Position numbers and translations under genes: made by a program. A stretch of 51,843 nucleotides of DNA from NCBI GenBank assembly GCA_021740085.1, contig JAIPAL010000007.1, positions 1 through 51,843 of the forward strand, written 5' to 3'. The notes beneath the pieces were generated by a model, which had not been told where the DNA came from, made no database searches, and saw only the letters and a list, made by a program, of their open reading frames with translations. This stretch comes from Crocinitomicaceae bacterium. Lineage in GTDB: Bacteria > Bacteroidota > Bacteroidia > Flavobacteriales_D > Crocinitomicaceae. Shown here piece by piece: positions 34,729 through 43,533 of the stretch; within the stretch, counting starts at the first letter, position 1, and the number at the start of each line of letters is the position of its first letter.

Positions 34729-35457
34729 TTAAGATTTAAGGTTGTTTACTTTTTGATCATTTAATGAAAAGAAATACTTCTTCACCCACCAATGACCTAA
34801 ATAGATTAAAGGAGTTAACGAAATGGCAATTATAATCTTTAACACATAATTAGTTGGTGCAATTGTTAAATAATCAGCGAAATCCATTTTACCGGGTAAA
34901 ACAAAGCCAATATACAAAACAATAAACGAATCGATGAGTTGTGAAAAAAGCGTGCTACCGGTACTTCGAAGCCATATATACTTGTTTCCTGTTCTTTTCT
35001 TGATAAAGGTAAAAATGGTAGCATCGAGTAATTGCGATACAAGAAATGCAGTAATACTGCCAATTATTACCATTTGTGCTTGACCAAAGACTAAATTATA
35101 GGATTTATTATCCGACAAGCCCGAATTCGGTAATTCTACAGCAGGAAGCAACAAAGAAAAACCGACAATGATAAAACAGTAGAAAATTAATCCCGCTGTA
35201 ATCCACGATAAGCGAGTGATAACCTTAGGGCCATAAAATTCATTGATCAAATCGGTTAAGAGAAAAACAATGGGCCAAGGAAGAATTCCAACAATAGTAA
35301 CAAAAGGACCTAATTTCCAATCCCCTAATTGAAAAGAAAGCGGAATTTCAATTAATTTATTACTAATCAATTCAGCAGTAATCGCGGAGGTAATAAATAA
35401 GCCTGCTAGAATAATGAAAAGATAATGCTTTTTATCAAAAATTGTTGGATGAACCAT
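34729..35457 (-). CDS. Queuosine precursor transporter (YhhQ family)
   Basis: 242 residues with about six membrane helices. Family features are ITAELISNKLI, the helix end PWPIVFLLTDLINEFYGPK and a C-terminal half with LDATIFTFIKKRTGNKYIWLRSTGSTLFSQLIDSFIVLYIGF. YhhQ/VUT proteins import the queuosine precursors preQ0 or preQ1 across the cytoplasmic membrane for tRNA modification. It is the first gene of a minus-strand unit with msrB and msrA; no functional link to methionine sulfoxide repair is known to me. No queuosine biosynthesis gene is in the window. Confidence 0.88.
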   Translation of the reverse strand: MVHPTIFDKKHYLFIILAGLFITSAITAELISNKLIEIPLSFQLGDWKLGPFVTIVGILPWPIVFLLTDLINEFYGPKVITRLSWITAGLIFYCFIIVGFSLLLPAVELPNSGLSDNKSYNLVFGQAQMVIIGSITAFLVSQLLDATIFTFIKKRTGNKYIWLRSTGSTLFSQLIDSFIVLYIGFVLPGKMDFADYLTIAPTNYVLKIIIAISLTPLIYLGHWWVKKYFFSLNDQKVNNLKS

Positions 35458-35487
35458 GTGAAATCAACAAATAAAAAAGCGAAATGT

Positions 35488-36030
35488 TTATTTCTTTTTA
35501 TAGGTGTTATAATCGAGTCTTTTTGCCTTTAAATACCTAGATATATAGTACTTACTCGTTTTAAAATTATTTATTTTAACACCTGAACTGGAAGAATGGA
35601 TAAAATTAATGGCATCAGGTGTGACCTCAATTACCATTGCAACGTGACCCACCGTTGTTGATTTAGGGTTAGTTCCTCTAAAAAACAATAAATCGCCAGG
35701 TTGTAAATTTTCCAATTTAACTGTTTCGCCTAATTCAGCTAAGTTATAACTAGTTCGGGTCAAAGAGAAACCAAAATTTCCGAAAATATAGTTTATAAAC
35801 CCTGAACAATCAAATCCAGACGGCGTTGTTCCTCCCCAATGATATGGAGTTCCGATGAATGTTTTGGCGAAAGCAATAATTGAATTTATTTTCTCGCTAT
35901 TTTGATTATTAAAAGTAGGCAGGGCAACATCAGCTGGTTTTATGGTAGCACCCTCCGGTTTTTGCGCCCAGGTAAAGGACGAAAAACATATTAATAAAAA
36001 ACCAAAAAATATTTTCTTAAGTCTAATCAT
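35488..36030 (-). CDS. NlpC/P60 (C40) cell-wall peptidase
   Basis: 180 residues from the ATG at 36028-36030 (MIRLKKIFFGFLLICFSSF signal peptide, cut after WA); an upstream in-frame ATG at 36090 would lengthen the leader without benefit. The papain-like triad is visible: Cys75 (SGFDCSGFINYIFG), His129 (VGHVAMVIEV) and His145 (INFIHSSSS). These enzymes cleave gamma-D-glutamyl-diaminopimelate bonds in peptidoglycan stem peptides, in the periplasm. Only the catalytic domain is present, with no SH3 or LysM domain. Divergent from the MerR gene. Confidence 0.9.
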   Translation of the reverse strand: MIRLKKIFFGFLLICFSSFTWAQKPEGATIKPADVALPTFNNQNSEKINSIIAFAKTFIGTPYHWGGTTPSGFDCSGFINYIFGNFGFSLTRTSYNLAELGETVKLENLQPGDLLFFRGTNPKSTTVGHVAMVIEVTPDAINFIHSSSSGVKINNFKTSKYYISRYLKAKRLDYNTYKKK

Positions 36031-36063
36031 ACTATTAACTATTGCTAAATTATAACTATTTTC

Positions 36064-36075
36064 GGAATTAATTCC
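36064..36075. promoter_or_regulatory. 12-bp perfect palindrome in the nlpC/merR divergent spacer
   Basis: GGAATTAATTCC lies 8 bases upstream of the MerR start and 33 bases upstream of the peptidase start. Position and symmetry would suit an operator for the MerR protein. It is A/T-rich and short, so chance cannot be excluded. Confidence 0.3.
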
Positions 36076-36083
36076 TATAATGT

Positions 36084-36428
36084 ATGGCAAATTTTGAAAT
36101 TAGCGCACTTACGAAGCTATATTATTCGATTGGAGAAGTAGCAAAGATATTCGATGTAAACGCTTCATTATTAAGATTTTGGGAAAAAGAATTTGATATT
36201 CAAATCGCAAAAAAGAATAAAAAAGGGAACCGCTTATATTCCGTCAAAGAAATAGCTGTAATCCACACCATATATGATTTTGTGAAATTACAAGGCTATA
36301 CGATTGAGGGGGCAAAGAGGGCATTAAAAGGTAACCACCCTATCCAGCTTAAAGAAAAAGATACGAATGAAATAATTATTGAACAACTAGAAAAAATAAA
36401 AGAAAAACTTCAGCAATTAAAGTCCTAA
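36084..36428 (+). CDS. MerR-family transcriptional regulator
   Basis: 114 residues. The winged HTH begins LYYSIGEVAKIFDVNASLLR and continues FWEKEFDIQIAKKNKKGNRL, then ISLI-type helix NEIAVIHTIYDFVKLQGYTI and GAKRAL. The C-terminal 35 residues form a short coiled coil (EIIIEQLEKIKEKLQQLK). No cysteine sensor residues are present, so it is not a metal sensor of the classical sort. This short form is common in Bacteroidota. It overlaps the convergent DUF1295 gene by 4 bases. Confidence 0.9.
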   Translation: MANFEISALTKLYYSIGEVAKIFDVNASLLRFWEKEFDIQIAKKNKKGNRLYSVKEIAVIHTIYDFVKLQGYTIEGAKRALKGNHPIQLKEKDTNEIIIEQLEKIKEKLQQLKS

Positions 36429-37351
36429 TTTTTTTTCATTTTAGTAAAGGGAATAAACCTAGGCACTGTTTTTTGATACGTTAAATAAGCCGGATATTTC
36501 CCAGCCGATATTTCTTCAGAAAAATCAGAACTTCCTTTAAATAGAATAAGCAGCAAAGCGCAACCCGCTACCGACCAATTGACCCACTCCCCTGTAACAT
36601 TAACACTAAAGAAGTAAAATACCAGCCAAATCGCTTGTTCCATGGCATAATTGGGATGACGTACGATTCCCCAAAGACCTGTATCAATGAATCCTTTTTC
36701 GTAATCGCCCAAGGCTTCTCCCGCCTTCATCCTTCTATGTTTTTCTGTTTGAAAAACATATTGTTGATTATCAGCAATAAACTCAAAGAGCACAAAAAGC
36801 ACAAAAAGAAAAGAGAGCAGGTAATCTATCCAATTAAGTGGCGAATTATCCCCCACAGCCGTCAGGATTGGAATTGTAAATAAAAAAATCAGGATATTTT
36901 GATACGAACAGATAAAAAACAAGTTAAACAACATCCAAATAAATGGTTTATTAAACCCAGGTCTTTTTCTAAGAACCTCCCACCTATAATCTTCTTCTCC
37001 TGCCCAAAACTTCCACGTATAGGCTCCTCTTCTTGCAAAATTATACGTTAAGCGTACTGCCCATATGGTAACAAGAATAGACATTAACACCATGCGTTGA
37101 TTCCAATCCGCCAAGTACGTCATATCCCAAACATAAATTATTGGTACTATGCTCCATAACTTATCTACCTGCGAATTATTTTTACTTAATTCCCCCACAA
37201 CAAAACAATACATTATAACCGCAGCAACAATATAAAGCAGGTGATTAAACAAGATATCGTTTTGAAGATCCGTCAATGGTGTTCCAAAATAAAAACTAGT
37301 AATTGGAACAACAACAACTGTAAAAATCAATAATAAAATAGTACCTAACAT
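36425..37351 (-). CDS. DUF1295 membrane protein (steroid 5-alpha-reductase-like fold)
   Basis: 308 residues, with about seven membrane helices. Family features are SQVDKLWSIVPIIYVWD, RLTYNFARRGAYTWKFW, GEEDYRWEVLR, and the C-terminal cofactor region GLWGIVRHPNYAMEQAIWLVFYFF, related to the NADPH site of 5-alpha reductases and isoprenylcysteine methyltransferases. Substrate is not known. It is the last gene of a minus-strand unit with a thioesterase and an MscS channel. Confidence 0.85.
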   Translation of the reverse strand: MLGTILLLIFTVVVVPITSFYFGTPLTDLQNDILFNHLLYIVAAVIMYCFVVGELSKNNSQVDKLWSIVPIIYVWDMTYLADWNQRMVLMSILVTIWAVRLTYNFARRGAYTWKFWAGEEDYRWEVLRKRPGFNKPFIWMLFNLFFICSYQNILIFLFTIPILTAVGDNSPLNWIDYLLSFLFVLFVLFEFIADNQQYVFQTEKHRRMKAGEALGDYEKGFIDTGLWGIVRHPNYAMEQAIWLVFYFFSVNVTGEWVNWSVAGCALLLILFKGSSDFSEEISAGKYPAYLTYQKTVPRFIPFTKMKKN

Positions 37352-37368
37352 TTGAATAAGTTTTAAAG

Positions 37369-37794
37369 TTAATAACCAGCTTTCATTGCATCATAAGGCA
37401 TAAAAGTACCTGAAGCCAAAGCTAACAATTCTTTTTTTTCATTTCGAATTTCAGCCTGCATAACAATGATTTTATTTCCATTTTTCACCACTTTAGAAGT
37501 TGCTAATAATTGATCATTTAAAATAGCTCCTTTTAAAAAGTTAATTTTCATTTCAACGGTAGCCACCACTTGATTCTTCGCGGAAACCAATGACAAGGCC
37601 CCTACTCCCATTGTTGCATCAAGAAGTGAAGCGATACAACCACCATGCGCCGTGAAAGGTGTTGCTAAGTGGTTCTCATTAATTAGTAATGAATAATTTA
37701 CAAGACCAGGCTCAAGAATACTGAAATTCATTCCCAATAATTTCCCGTATTTATTATTGCTTATGTATTGCTCAATTAGATTCATTCTCACCAT
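37369..37794 (-). CDS. PaaI-family hotdog thioesterase
   Basis: 141 residues (or 138 from the second ATG at 37785). The hotdog signature HGGCIASLLDATMGVGAL is visible, followed by ATVEMKINFLKGAI and KNGNKIIVMQAEI. Such enzymes hydrolyse acyl-CoA thioesters in the cytoplasm. It overlaps the MscS gene by about 23 bases and is 17 bases from the DUF1295 gene. Substrate unknown. Confidence 0.88.
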   Translation of the reverse strand: MVRMNLIEQYISNNKYGKLLGMNFSILEPGLVNYSLLINENHLATPFTAHGGCIASLLDATMGVGALSLVSAKNQVVATVEMKINFLKGAILNDQLLATSKVVKNGNKIIVMQAEIRNEKKELLALASGTFMPYDAMKAGY

Positions 37795-38608
37795 TAATTA
37801 CAGGTACTATTAACCGGCCCTCCTTGTTTATTAAATTATAAATCAATTCATTCAAGGTAAGGGACAACTTTGCAAATTCAGATGATTTCACCCAGATAGA
37901 AATTGAAATGGAAGCATTTGTTTCGTTGATAGCAGCTAGCTGAATCAAGGGTTCTGTATCCTTTAAGACTTTTACATTATCTACTAGCAACTTCGAAATT
38001 TCTTTGCGAATCAATTCAATATCTTCCCCATAACTTATAGGTACTAACAGGACTATTTTTCGCTTATTTTCTTTTGTGAAATTCACAATATTTCCATTTA
38101 CCAATGGACCATTAGGGAGAATTATAACTTTATTATCATCCGTCAAAATATAGGTATTGAAAATAAGAATATCCGTTACCCTACCTTGAATAGTTTGAGA
38201 GACAATAACATCATTTATTTTAAATGGCTTCAAAACTAAGATCATTATTCCACCGGCAATATTTGATAACGTTCCAGAAAATGCTAAACCAATTGCGATA
38301 CCTGCCGCTCCAAGAATAGTGACAAAAGATGTCATAGCAATTCCCAATTGCGACATAGCAGAAAGCACGACCAATATTTTACAAGAAATTACCGTCAAAT
38401 TGGAAAGAAAAGAAACCAAGCTTTCATCGGTCTTACTTTTAACCAGGACTCTCCTTACGAGATTCCCAAGGCGTTTGGTTAACCAAAAACCGACAATAAT
38501 AATTATAACACTTAAAACGAGATTGATGGCAATATCGGATACATTATGTACTAAATCCTCGTACTTATAACCTAAAATTGACCCACCATTATTATTGATT
38601 TTACTCAC
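37772..38608 (-). CDS. Small-conductance mechanosensitive channel (MscS family)
   Basis: 278 residues, the short three-helix MscS type. The pore-lining third helix shows the Gly/Ala packing GAAGIAIGLAFSGTLSNIAGGIMILV, split here by the family's GLA...L pattern, and the beta domain follows with FKINDVIVSQTIQGRVTDI and IILPNGPLVNGNIVNFT. It releases solutes when membrane tension rises. It is first in the unit with the thioesterase and DUF1295 genes. Confidence 0.92.
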   Translation of the reverse strand: MSKINNNGGSILGYKYEDLVHNVSDIAINLVLSVIIIIVGFWLTKRLGNLVRRVLVKSKTDESLVSFLSNLTVISCKILVVLSAMSQLGIAMTSFVTILGAAGIAIGLAFSGTLSNIAGGIMILVLKPFKINDVIVSQTIQGRVTDILIFNTYILTDDNKVIILPNGPLVNGNIVNFTKENKRKIVLLVPISYGEDIELIRKEISKLLVDNVKVLKDTEPLIQLAAINETNASISISIWVKSSEFAKLSLTLNELIYNLINKEGRLIVPVINGENESN

Positions 38609-38686
38609 AGTAAAAATTTAGACTCCAAAATTAATAATTTTATGGAAACATAGTGAATAATCTGTTTATCATGGGCTAGCCTATCG

Positions 38687-39250
38687 TCATTTTTCAATCT
38701 CAATATCGTAGTTGTCTAAAAGTCCTGAAAGACCCAAAACAGAAAATTTCGCTTTCTTAATTCGGTTATTTTCTGGATTAATGGAATAATTATAAGCGGT
38801 CCGAAAGTCCGCTTTTTCGAGTATCGAAAGGTCAAAAATGGCTTGTGACAAATCGCAATTATCAAACACCGCACTTGTCAAGTCGGTTTCTGTAAAGTCT
38901 ATTCCTTGTAATTGCGAATTTTTGAATAAGGTCATTTTTATTTTCGTTTTGTAAAAAGAAGAATGATTGAGTTGACACGCGTCAAAAGAAAATGATAATC
39001 CAAACGAGTTGCAAGTATCAAAAAGAAGGCCGACCATTTTACAGTCCTTAAATTTTACATCCTGGAAAACTGTATTGTTAATTTTTACCAGACTAACATT
39101 ACAAGCGTTAAAAGAACAGTCAATAAATTTAAAATCAGAAAGATCGCTATCGGAAAAATTACAACTATTAAATTGGCAGTTTTCGTATTCGCCTTTTATT
39201 GGGAGCTCGTTTTTTTCAAATGTTTTGTGTTGAATAAATGTTTCTTTCAT
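38687..39250 (-). CDS. Pentapeptide-repeat protein
   Basis: 187 residues. Quasi five-residue repeats with Phe or Leu at the centre run almost throughout: CQFNSCNFSDSDLSDFKF, CSFNACNV, CQLNHSSFYKTKIKMTLF, then LQGIDFTETDLTSAVFDN and CDLSQAIFDL. They form a right-handed quadrilateral beta helix. The pattern resembles the McbG/Qnr branch, which can bind DNA gyrase, but similarity at this level does not show quinolone protection. Cytoplasmic (no signal). Stands alone. Confidence 0.88.
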   Translation of the reverse strand: MKETFIQHKTFEKNELPIKGEYENCQFNSCNFSDSDLSDFKFIDCSFNACNVSLVKINNTVFQDVKFKDCKMVGLLFDTCNSFGLSFSFDACQLNHSSFYKTKIKMTLFKNSQLQGIDFTETDLTSAVFDNCDLSQAIFDLSILEKADFRTAYNYSINPENNRIKKAKFSVLGLSGLLDNYDIEIEK

Positions 39251-39416
39251 TTGGAAGTTAAATCAATTGGAATCAATAATGAGAAATTACCAAGCGCGCT
39301 CTTTACCCTAATTTAGTAGCTAAGGAGATACTGTAAGGAATCAAAAGTAAAACTTATTTATATTTGAAATAAGAATTATTTTCTCATTACCATATTGTGG
39401 GAAGGAAGCAGCTATT

Positions 39417-40304
39417 CTAGCTCAACAATACGCCTTCTTTGAGCGAGCAAGGAGAAAAAATAATTTTCGTTGCGTTGATTTTTTCAAGGATCCAACGTGT
39501 TTTTACTGCCGCGATGGGTGCTAATCGCTTCCTGATTTCTATGATATGTGGGTGTACATTTCTTTGTTCAAAGCTGGAATTGATTACCTCCTCTATTATT
39601 TGCTTAAACTGTTGCATTGGTATTTCTACTGATTCATAGGTGACAGGATATTTTGATTTTTTAATCATTTCATAAAAAGTATCGAAGCTACCCGCCGCAC
39701 CAATCAAAACGTCTGTCTTTATGTTTTTGAAAAAATCACCCGTGTTTTCATCTAAATACCGTTCTATTTTTTGGATATCATCTATGCTCAGTGGATCAGA
39801 CAAATCAAATAGTTGATAAATACGAGAAATACCCATGTTAAAGGAATTTAAAGCAATAATGCCATTTTGATCTGCGAATATCAATTCCGTACTTCCTCCA
39901 CCAATGTCAATTATTAGGGATGGAACCGAAAAGACGTGCGCGTAGGCGATGCCTTTATAAATATAATTGGCCTCTTGAATACCATCAATAATCGAAATGT
40001 CGAATTGATACTGTTCCTTTACTTTTTGAATTAATTCGTTGGCATTTTTCGCATCGCGAATAGCCGAAGTGCCGATCGCACGAATTTCATGTACACCGTA
40101 TTTTTCGCAACTTAGTTTAAATCTACCTAAACAATCCATCGCACGTTTAAAGGCATCATCGGTAATCGTCCCTAGATTAATTCCACCCATTCCGAGTTGA
40201 ACGCCTTCTTTTTCCTGATGTAACAAGGTGAGTTTTCGATTTGCCAAATTACAAATTGATAAACTAAAAGTATTGGTACCAAGATCGATTGCAGCAATAA
40301 TCAC
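39417..40304 (-). CDS. Ppx/GppA family phosphatase, second paralogue
   Basis: 295 residues. It begins MIIAAIDLGTNTFSLSICNL (phosphate-1 loop) and has IIDIGGGSTELIFADQ (phosphate-2 loop) and LIGAAGSFDTFYEMI. The C-terminal segment FSPCSLKEGVLLS differs from that of the copy at 1-878 (VGLADGLIYEMYK), so these are old paralogues, not a recent duplication. Either could be the exopolyphosphatase or the pppGpp phosphatase. The gene ends one base after the NatB-like permease gene starts its own frame (1-base gap), so it is probably translated from the ABC transporter message. Confidence 0.92.
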   Translation of the reverse strand: MIIAAIDLGTNTFSLSICNLANRKLTLLHQEKEGVQLGMGGINLGTITDDAFKRAMDCLGRFKLSCEKYGVHEIRAIGTSAIRDAKNANELIQKVKEQYQFDISIIDGIQEANYIYKGIAYAHVFSVPSLIIDIGGGSTELIFADQNGIIALNSFNMGISRIYQLFDLSDPLSIDDIQKIERYLDENTGDFFKNIKTDVLIGAAGSFDTFYEMIKKSKYPVTYESVEIPMQQFKQIIEEVINSSFEQRNVHPHIIEIRKRLAPIAAVKTRWILEKINATKIIFSPCSLKEGVLLS

Positions 40305-40305
40305 C

Positions 40306-41637
40306 TTACTGTTTTTTTAACCACTGAAAAATAGTCTTCCAATTCAAGCGATGCCCCGAATTCAATATGCCATTTTTAAACAACCTGGCCGCGATTGCTA
40401 AAAATACAAAAGCATTGAAGAGAAGAAATAGGAAGGAAAAAATGATTTGAAAAATGCCACTCGTCGTTACGCCTATGGATACATTTATTAATGTTGTCAT
40501 CGCCGCGGTAAAAGGGAAATAAGCGAAAAAGACAGCTAAAAAAGACTCGGGTGCATAAATGGCTTCGAAACCTGCATAAAATGAAAGGAATAGCAGGAGA
40601 AAAATAGGAATGATAAACTGCTGGCCATCGCTTTCAGAACCGGCTGTTGCACCAATCGTCATGAAAAATGACGCATAAAAGAAATAAGAAGCCGCAAAAA
40701 ACATAAAAAAGACAGGAAGCATCACCCCATAATTAATGCGGTGATAAATCAATTCTATAAACATATTGTAGCGTGAGGCGCTTGAATTCAATAGGATATC
40801 ATTTTTTACATCGGTAGCAAATTGCATCCCCTCATAATTGGAAGGGTCAAAAATATCTGTAAAAATATATTCTTTAAAAATTAGCAGTCCAACAATAATA
40901 AAGAAAGCCCAAACCAATAGTTGAAACACAGCCGAAAGTCCAATACCGATAATTTTTCCCAACATCAATTCTGAAGAACGAACACTAGCAAGTAAGACTT
41001 CGACCACTCTATTGCTTTTGTCTTTCGAGGTACTGCGGAGGATTGTCATGCCAAATAGGCCAATAAATAACAAAATTATAGCTCCAAAGAAGAGACCTAC
41101 CCAACCTCTTTCATTTTCTGCTTGATTCTTGGGGTCATATACATTAAGAAAATCAATATTTAAAGGTTGCTTTATTTGGCGATATTTATCAATACTTAAA
41201 TCCGTGAATTGGTCGATCATTATTTCTTCCACCCTTCGTTCTAACTCAAACTTAAGTTTGATTTTAACTTCCATGGAAGGTCTTTCACGGTAAAACAATT
41301 TCACTGTTTTATTATTCAATATTTTCTCATTAATTTCAACAAAGGCATCAAATTCTTTAAAGCGATTTCCGTCTCGAAATTCTTCAAAATCAAGGTAAGT
41401 GGTGTAAAAGGAATATTCAACAGCTCTGGTAGGATTTGAGGTAATTTTATTACCGAATAAATCAGTTGGGTCAGCGATTAGTACTCTGAGAGAACTTTTT
41501 CCTTGGTCGCCAAATTTCAATAAAAAATAAGTGAAAACAAGAATCAATATTGGTCCAACAACAAGCATTAATTGGTACGATTTACTTGTCCAGCGATCCA
41601 TGAATTCACGAGAAGCAATTAAGAAACTATTCCTCAT
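40306..41637 (-). CDS. ABC-2 type exporter permease (NatB-like)
   Basis: 443 residues. One helix is near the N-terminus (YQLMLVVGPILILVFTYFLL), then a large extracytoplasmic domain of about 150 residues and five or six helices in the C-terminal half (for example WVGLFFGAIILLFIGLFGM). The motif SKDKSNRVVEVLLASVRSSE, as in NatB and related sodium or bacitracin-type exporters, precedes the second membrane block. It pairs with the ATPase gene just upstream (11-base overlap). Substrate unknown. Confidence 0.88.
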   Translation of the reverse strand: MRNSFLIASREFMDRWTSKSYQLMLVVGPILILVFTYFLLKFGDQGKSSLRVLIADPTDLFGNKITSNPTRAVEYSFYTTYLDFEEFRDGNRFKEFDAFVEINEKILNNKTVKLFYRERPSMEVKIKLKFELERRVEEIMIDQFTDLSIDKYRQIKQPLNIDFLNVYDPKNQAENERGWVGLFFGAIILLFIGLFGMTILRSTSKDKSNRVVEVLLASVRSSELMLGKIIGIGLSAVFQLLVWAFFIIVGLLIFKEYIFTDIFDPSNYEGMQFATDVKNDILLNSSASRYNMFIELIYHRINYGVMLPVFFMFFAASYFFYASFFMTIGATAGSESDGQQFIIPIFLLLFLSFYAGFEAIYAPESFLAVFFAYFPFTAAMTTLINVSIGVTTSGIFQIIFSFLFLLFNAFVFLAIAARLFKNGILNSGHRLNWKTIFQWLKKQ

Positions 41638-42556
41638 TTTTCACCTCCTCTTTTGCTATTAGTTCTAAAAATACCTCTTGCATACTTGGCAAACGTTTTT
41701 CAATCGCTTCCAATTTCAATTTTCCCATCAAATTAGAAGCAAGTTCTTCAAAGGTCCTTTCACCTCGTTGTCTAACCACAATTTGAAACCTATTTTCCCC
41801 AATTTCTTTTGTATCAATTAATTCAAATTCCGTCCAAAGAGCGTTCGCCAAGGCAATCATATTCCCACTAAATCGGACAATAAATTCACCATTAAGGGCT
41901 TTTTCACGTAAAGCATGTACTTTACCTTCCGCTATTAATTTTGATTTATGAAGTAATGCAACGTGATCACAAATCTCCTCGACACTTTTCATATTATGCG
42001 TCGAAAGAATGATTGTTTTTCCGTCCGCCCTCATACTTTTCAATTCACTTAAAATCAATTCAACATTAATTGGATCAAATCCTGAAAGAGGTTCATCAAG
42101 AATTAGGTAATTGGGTTGATGAACAACCGCGGCAATAAATTGAACTTTTTGAGCCATTCCTTTGGACAAGGCCTCTATTTTTGTTTTAGCCCAAGAAGAT
42201 ATCTCGAATTTTTCAAGCCAAAACCGCACACTTGCTTGTGCATCATATTTCGTTAGGCCACGAAGCCGAGCCAAAAACACCAAAGTATCATTAACGTTCA
42301 TTGATTTATACAAGCCTCTTTCCTCGGGTAAATAGCCAAAATCTTTCCAATGATTCGCAGAAAGAAGCTTACCATCAACCTGAATTATTCCTTGATCCGC
42401 CTTTAATATCTGATTCATGATACGAATAAGGGTCGTTTTACCGGCACCGTTTGGTCCCAACAAGCCATAAATTTGACCAGAAGGAATAGTCAAAGAGACA
42501 TCTGATAAGGCAGGCTTTCGATTAAACGATTTTGACAATTGATCAATGTGAATCAT
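41627..42556 (-). CDS. ABC transporter ATP-binding protein (NatA-like)
   Basis: 309 residues. Walker A GPNGAGKT is at residues 34-41, then the signature ALSKGMAQKVQF (LSKGM in place of LSGGQ, as usual in this subfamily), Walker B YLILDEPLSGFDP and the switch His in IILSTHNM. The C-terminal 85 residues are the extra domain of NatA-type ATPases, ending MQEVFLELI. It drives the permease encoded next, by an overlap of 11 bases. Together they form an exporter of unknown cargo. Confidence 0.92.
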   Translation of the reverse strand: MIHIDQLSKSFNRKPALSDVSLTIPSGQIYGLLGPNGAGKTTLIRIMNQILKADQGIIQVDGKLLSANHWKDFGYLPEERGLYKSMNVNDTLVFLARLRGLTKYDAQASVRFWLEKFEISSWAKTKIEALSKGMAQKVQFIAAVVHQPNYLILDEPLSGFDPINVELILSELKSMRADGKTIILSTHNMKSVEEICDHVALLHKSKLIAEGKVHALREKALNGEFIVRFSGNMIALANALWTEFELIDTKEIGENRFQIVVRQRGERTFEELASNLMGKLKLEAIEKRLPSMQEVFLELIAKEEVKNEE

Positions 42557-42636
42557 ATAGGTAAAATTAAAAATTAAATCTCGCGAAGTAATACCTTGCT
42601 ATAGATTTTATTTAATTGTTATGAACGATGAGCAAA

Positions 42637-43533
42637 TTATGCCGGAATTCCCTTCCAACGATACTTTTTCTTTAGGATAAAAAAGAATAAGCAGAGCATT
42701 ATGAAAGCAAAGAAAATTCCCATAAAACCATTACCTGGCGGGTTATTATCCTTTATTATTGCATCTGTTTGAAAAGCTTGCCAATCAGATGTAATTAGCA
42801 GCGCAGTAATTAAATTATTTGCAGCATGAAATCCCAATGTTAGTTCTAATCCCGAATCAAAATAAACAATAAATCCAAGTACAATTCCGACAGCGACATA
42901 ATATATTAAGATATGATAGCCCATTTTAGCAATTTCAGGATTAGAAATATGCATCATTCCAAACATTAAACCGCTTATGATAACAGAGAGTATTGCATTT
43001 CCCGTACGTTTATTGACTCCCTGCAAAACATACCCTCTAAATATCAATTCTTCCGCACTCGTCTGTATTGGCAGTAAGATAATCGACAAAAAGAACAAGG
43101 TCATAAATTTCTTCGCATTAAAAATAATCTCAAAATCAGCATTTAAAATCAATTCCAAAGCAGTAACCGTAACTACCATTAAGGACCACAACGAAAATGA
43201 AACAAAAAAACGTTTCCAATCGAATGCATCCCTTGAGGTGAAAATTTTTAAAAAAGGAAGCTGATGAATTTTAGTTAAGCAGATTAGTAGGGTTACGAAA
43301 ATGAAAGAAAAAGGCAACATCATCCATAAAAAAAGACGATTTTTTCCCATTAATAGCGATAGGTCTTTAATAGAAGATTGATCTACTAAATCGGAATTCG
43401 GGAAATTCAGGTATAAATCTAGGAATAAGAATGAGCTACTGACAAGATATACCAAAACGATTAACAGCAAGGTAGTTAGAACCCGTTTGGCCTCGAAATT
43501 TCCTTTGTTCCAATAATCTATAAAATTCATCAC
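42637..43533 (-). CDS. CPBP-family intramembrane metalloprotease
   Basis: 298 residues, with about eight membrane helices. The three CPBP (Abi/Rce1) motifs are visible: [11 protein letters not shown] (EExxxR), MMHISNPE (second His) and [10 protein letters not shown] (third His). The family includes CAAX prenyl proteases and bacteriocin self-immunity proteins. It overlaps the 3' end of dnaJ by 4 bases (ATGA), so translation is coupled to the heat-shock operon, which may hint at a role in membrane protein quality control (inference). Confidence 0.88.
   Translation of the reverse strand: MMNFIDYWNKGNFEAKRVLTTLLLIVLVYLVSSSFLFLDLYLNFPNSDLVDQSSIKDLSLLMGKNRLFLWMMLPFSFIFVTLLICLTKIHQLPFLKIFTSRDAFDWKRFFVSFSLWSLMVVTVTALELILNADFEIIFNAKKFMTLFFLSIILLPIQTSAEELIFRGYVLQGVNKRTGNAILSVIISGLMFGMMHISNPEIAKMGYHILIYYVAVGIVLGFIVYFDSGLELTLGFHAANNLITALLITSDWQAFQTDAIIKDNNPPGNGFMGIFFAFIMLCLFFFILKKKYRWKGIPA

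Noticed and set aside
38687-39250. Quinolone-resistance (Qnr) assignment for the pentapeptide-repeat protein
   Set aside because: Pentapeptide repeats alone do not show gyrase binding, and the characteristic Qnr loops were not recognised.
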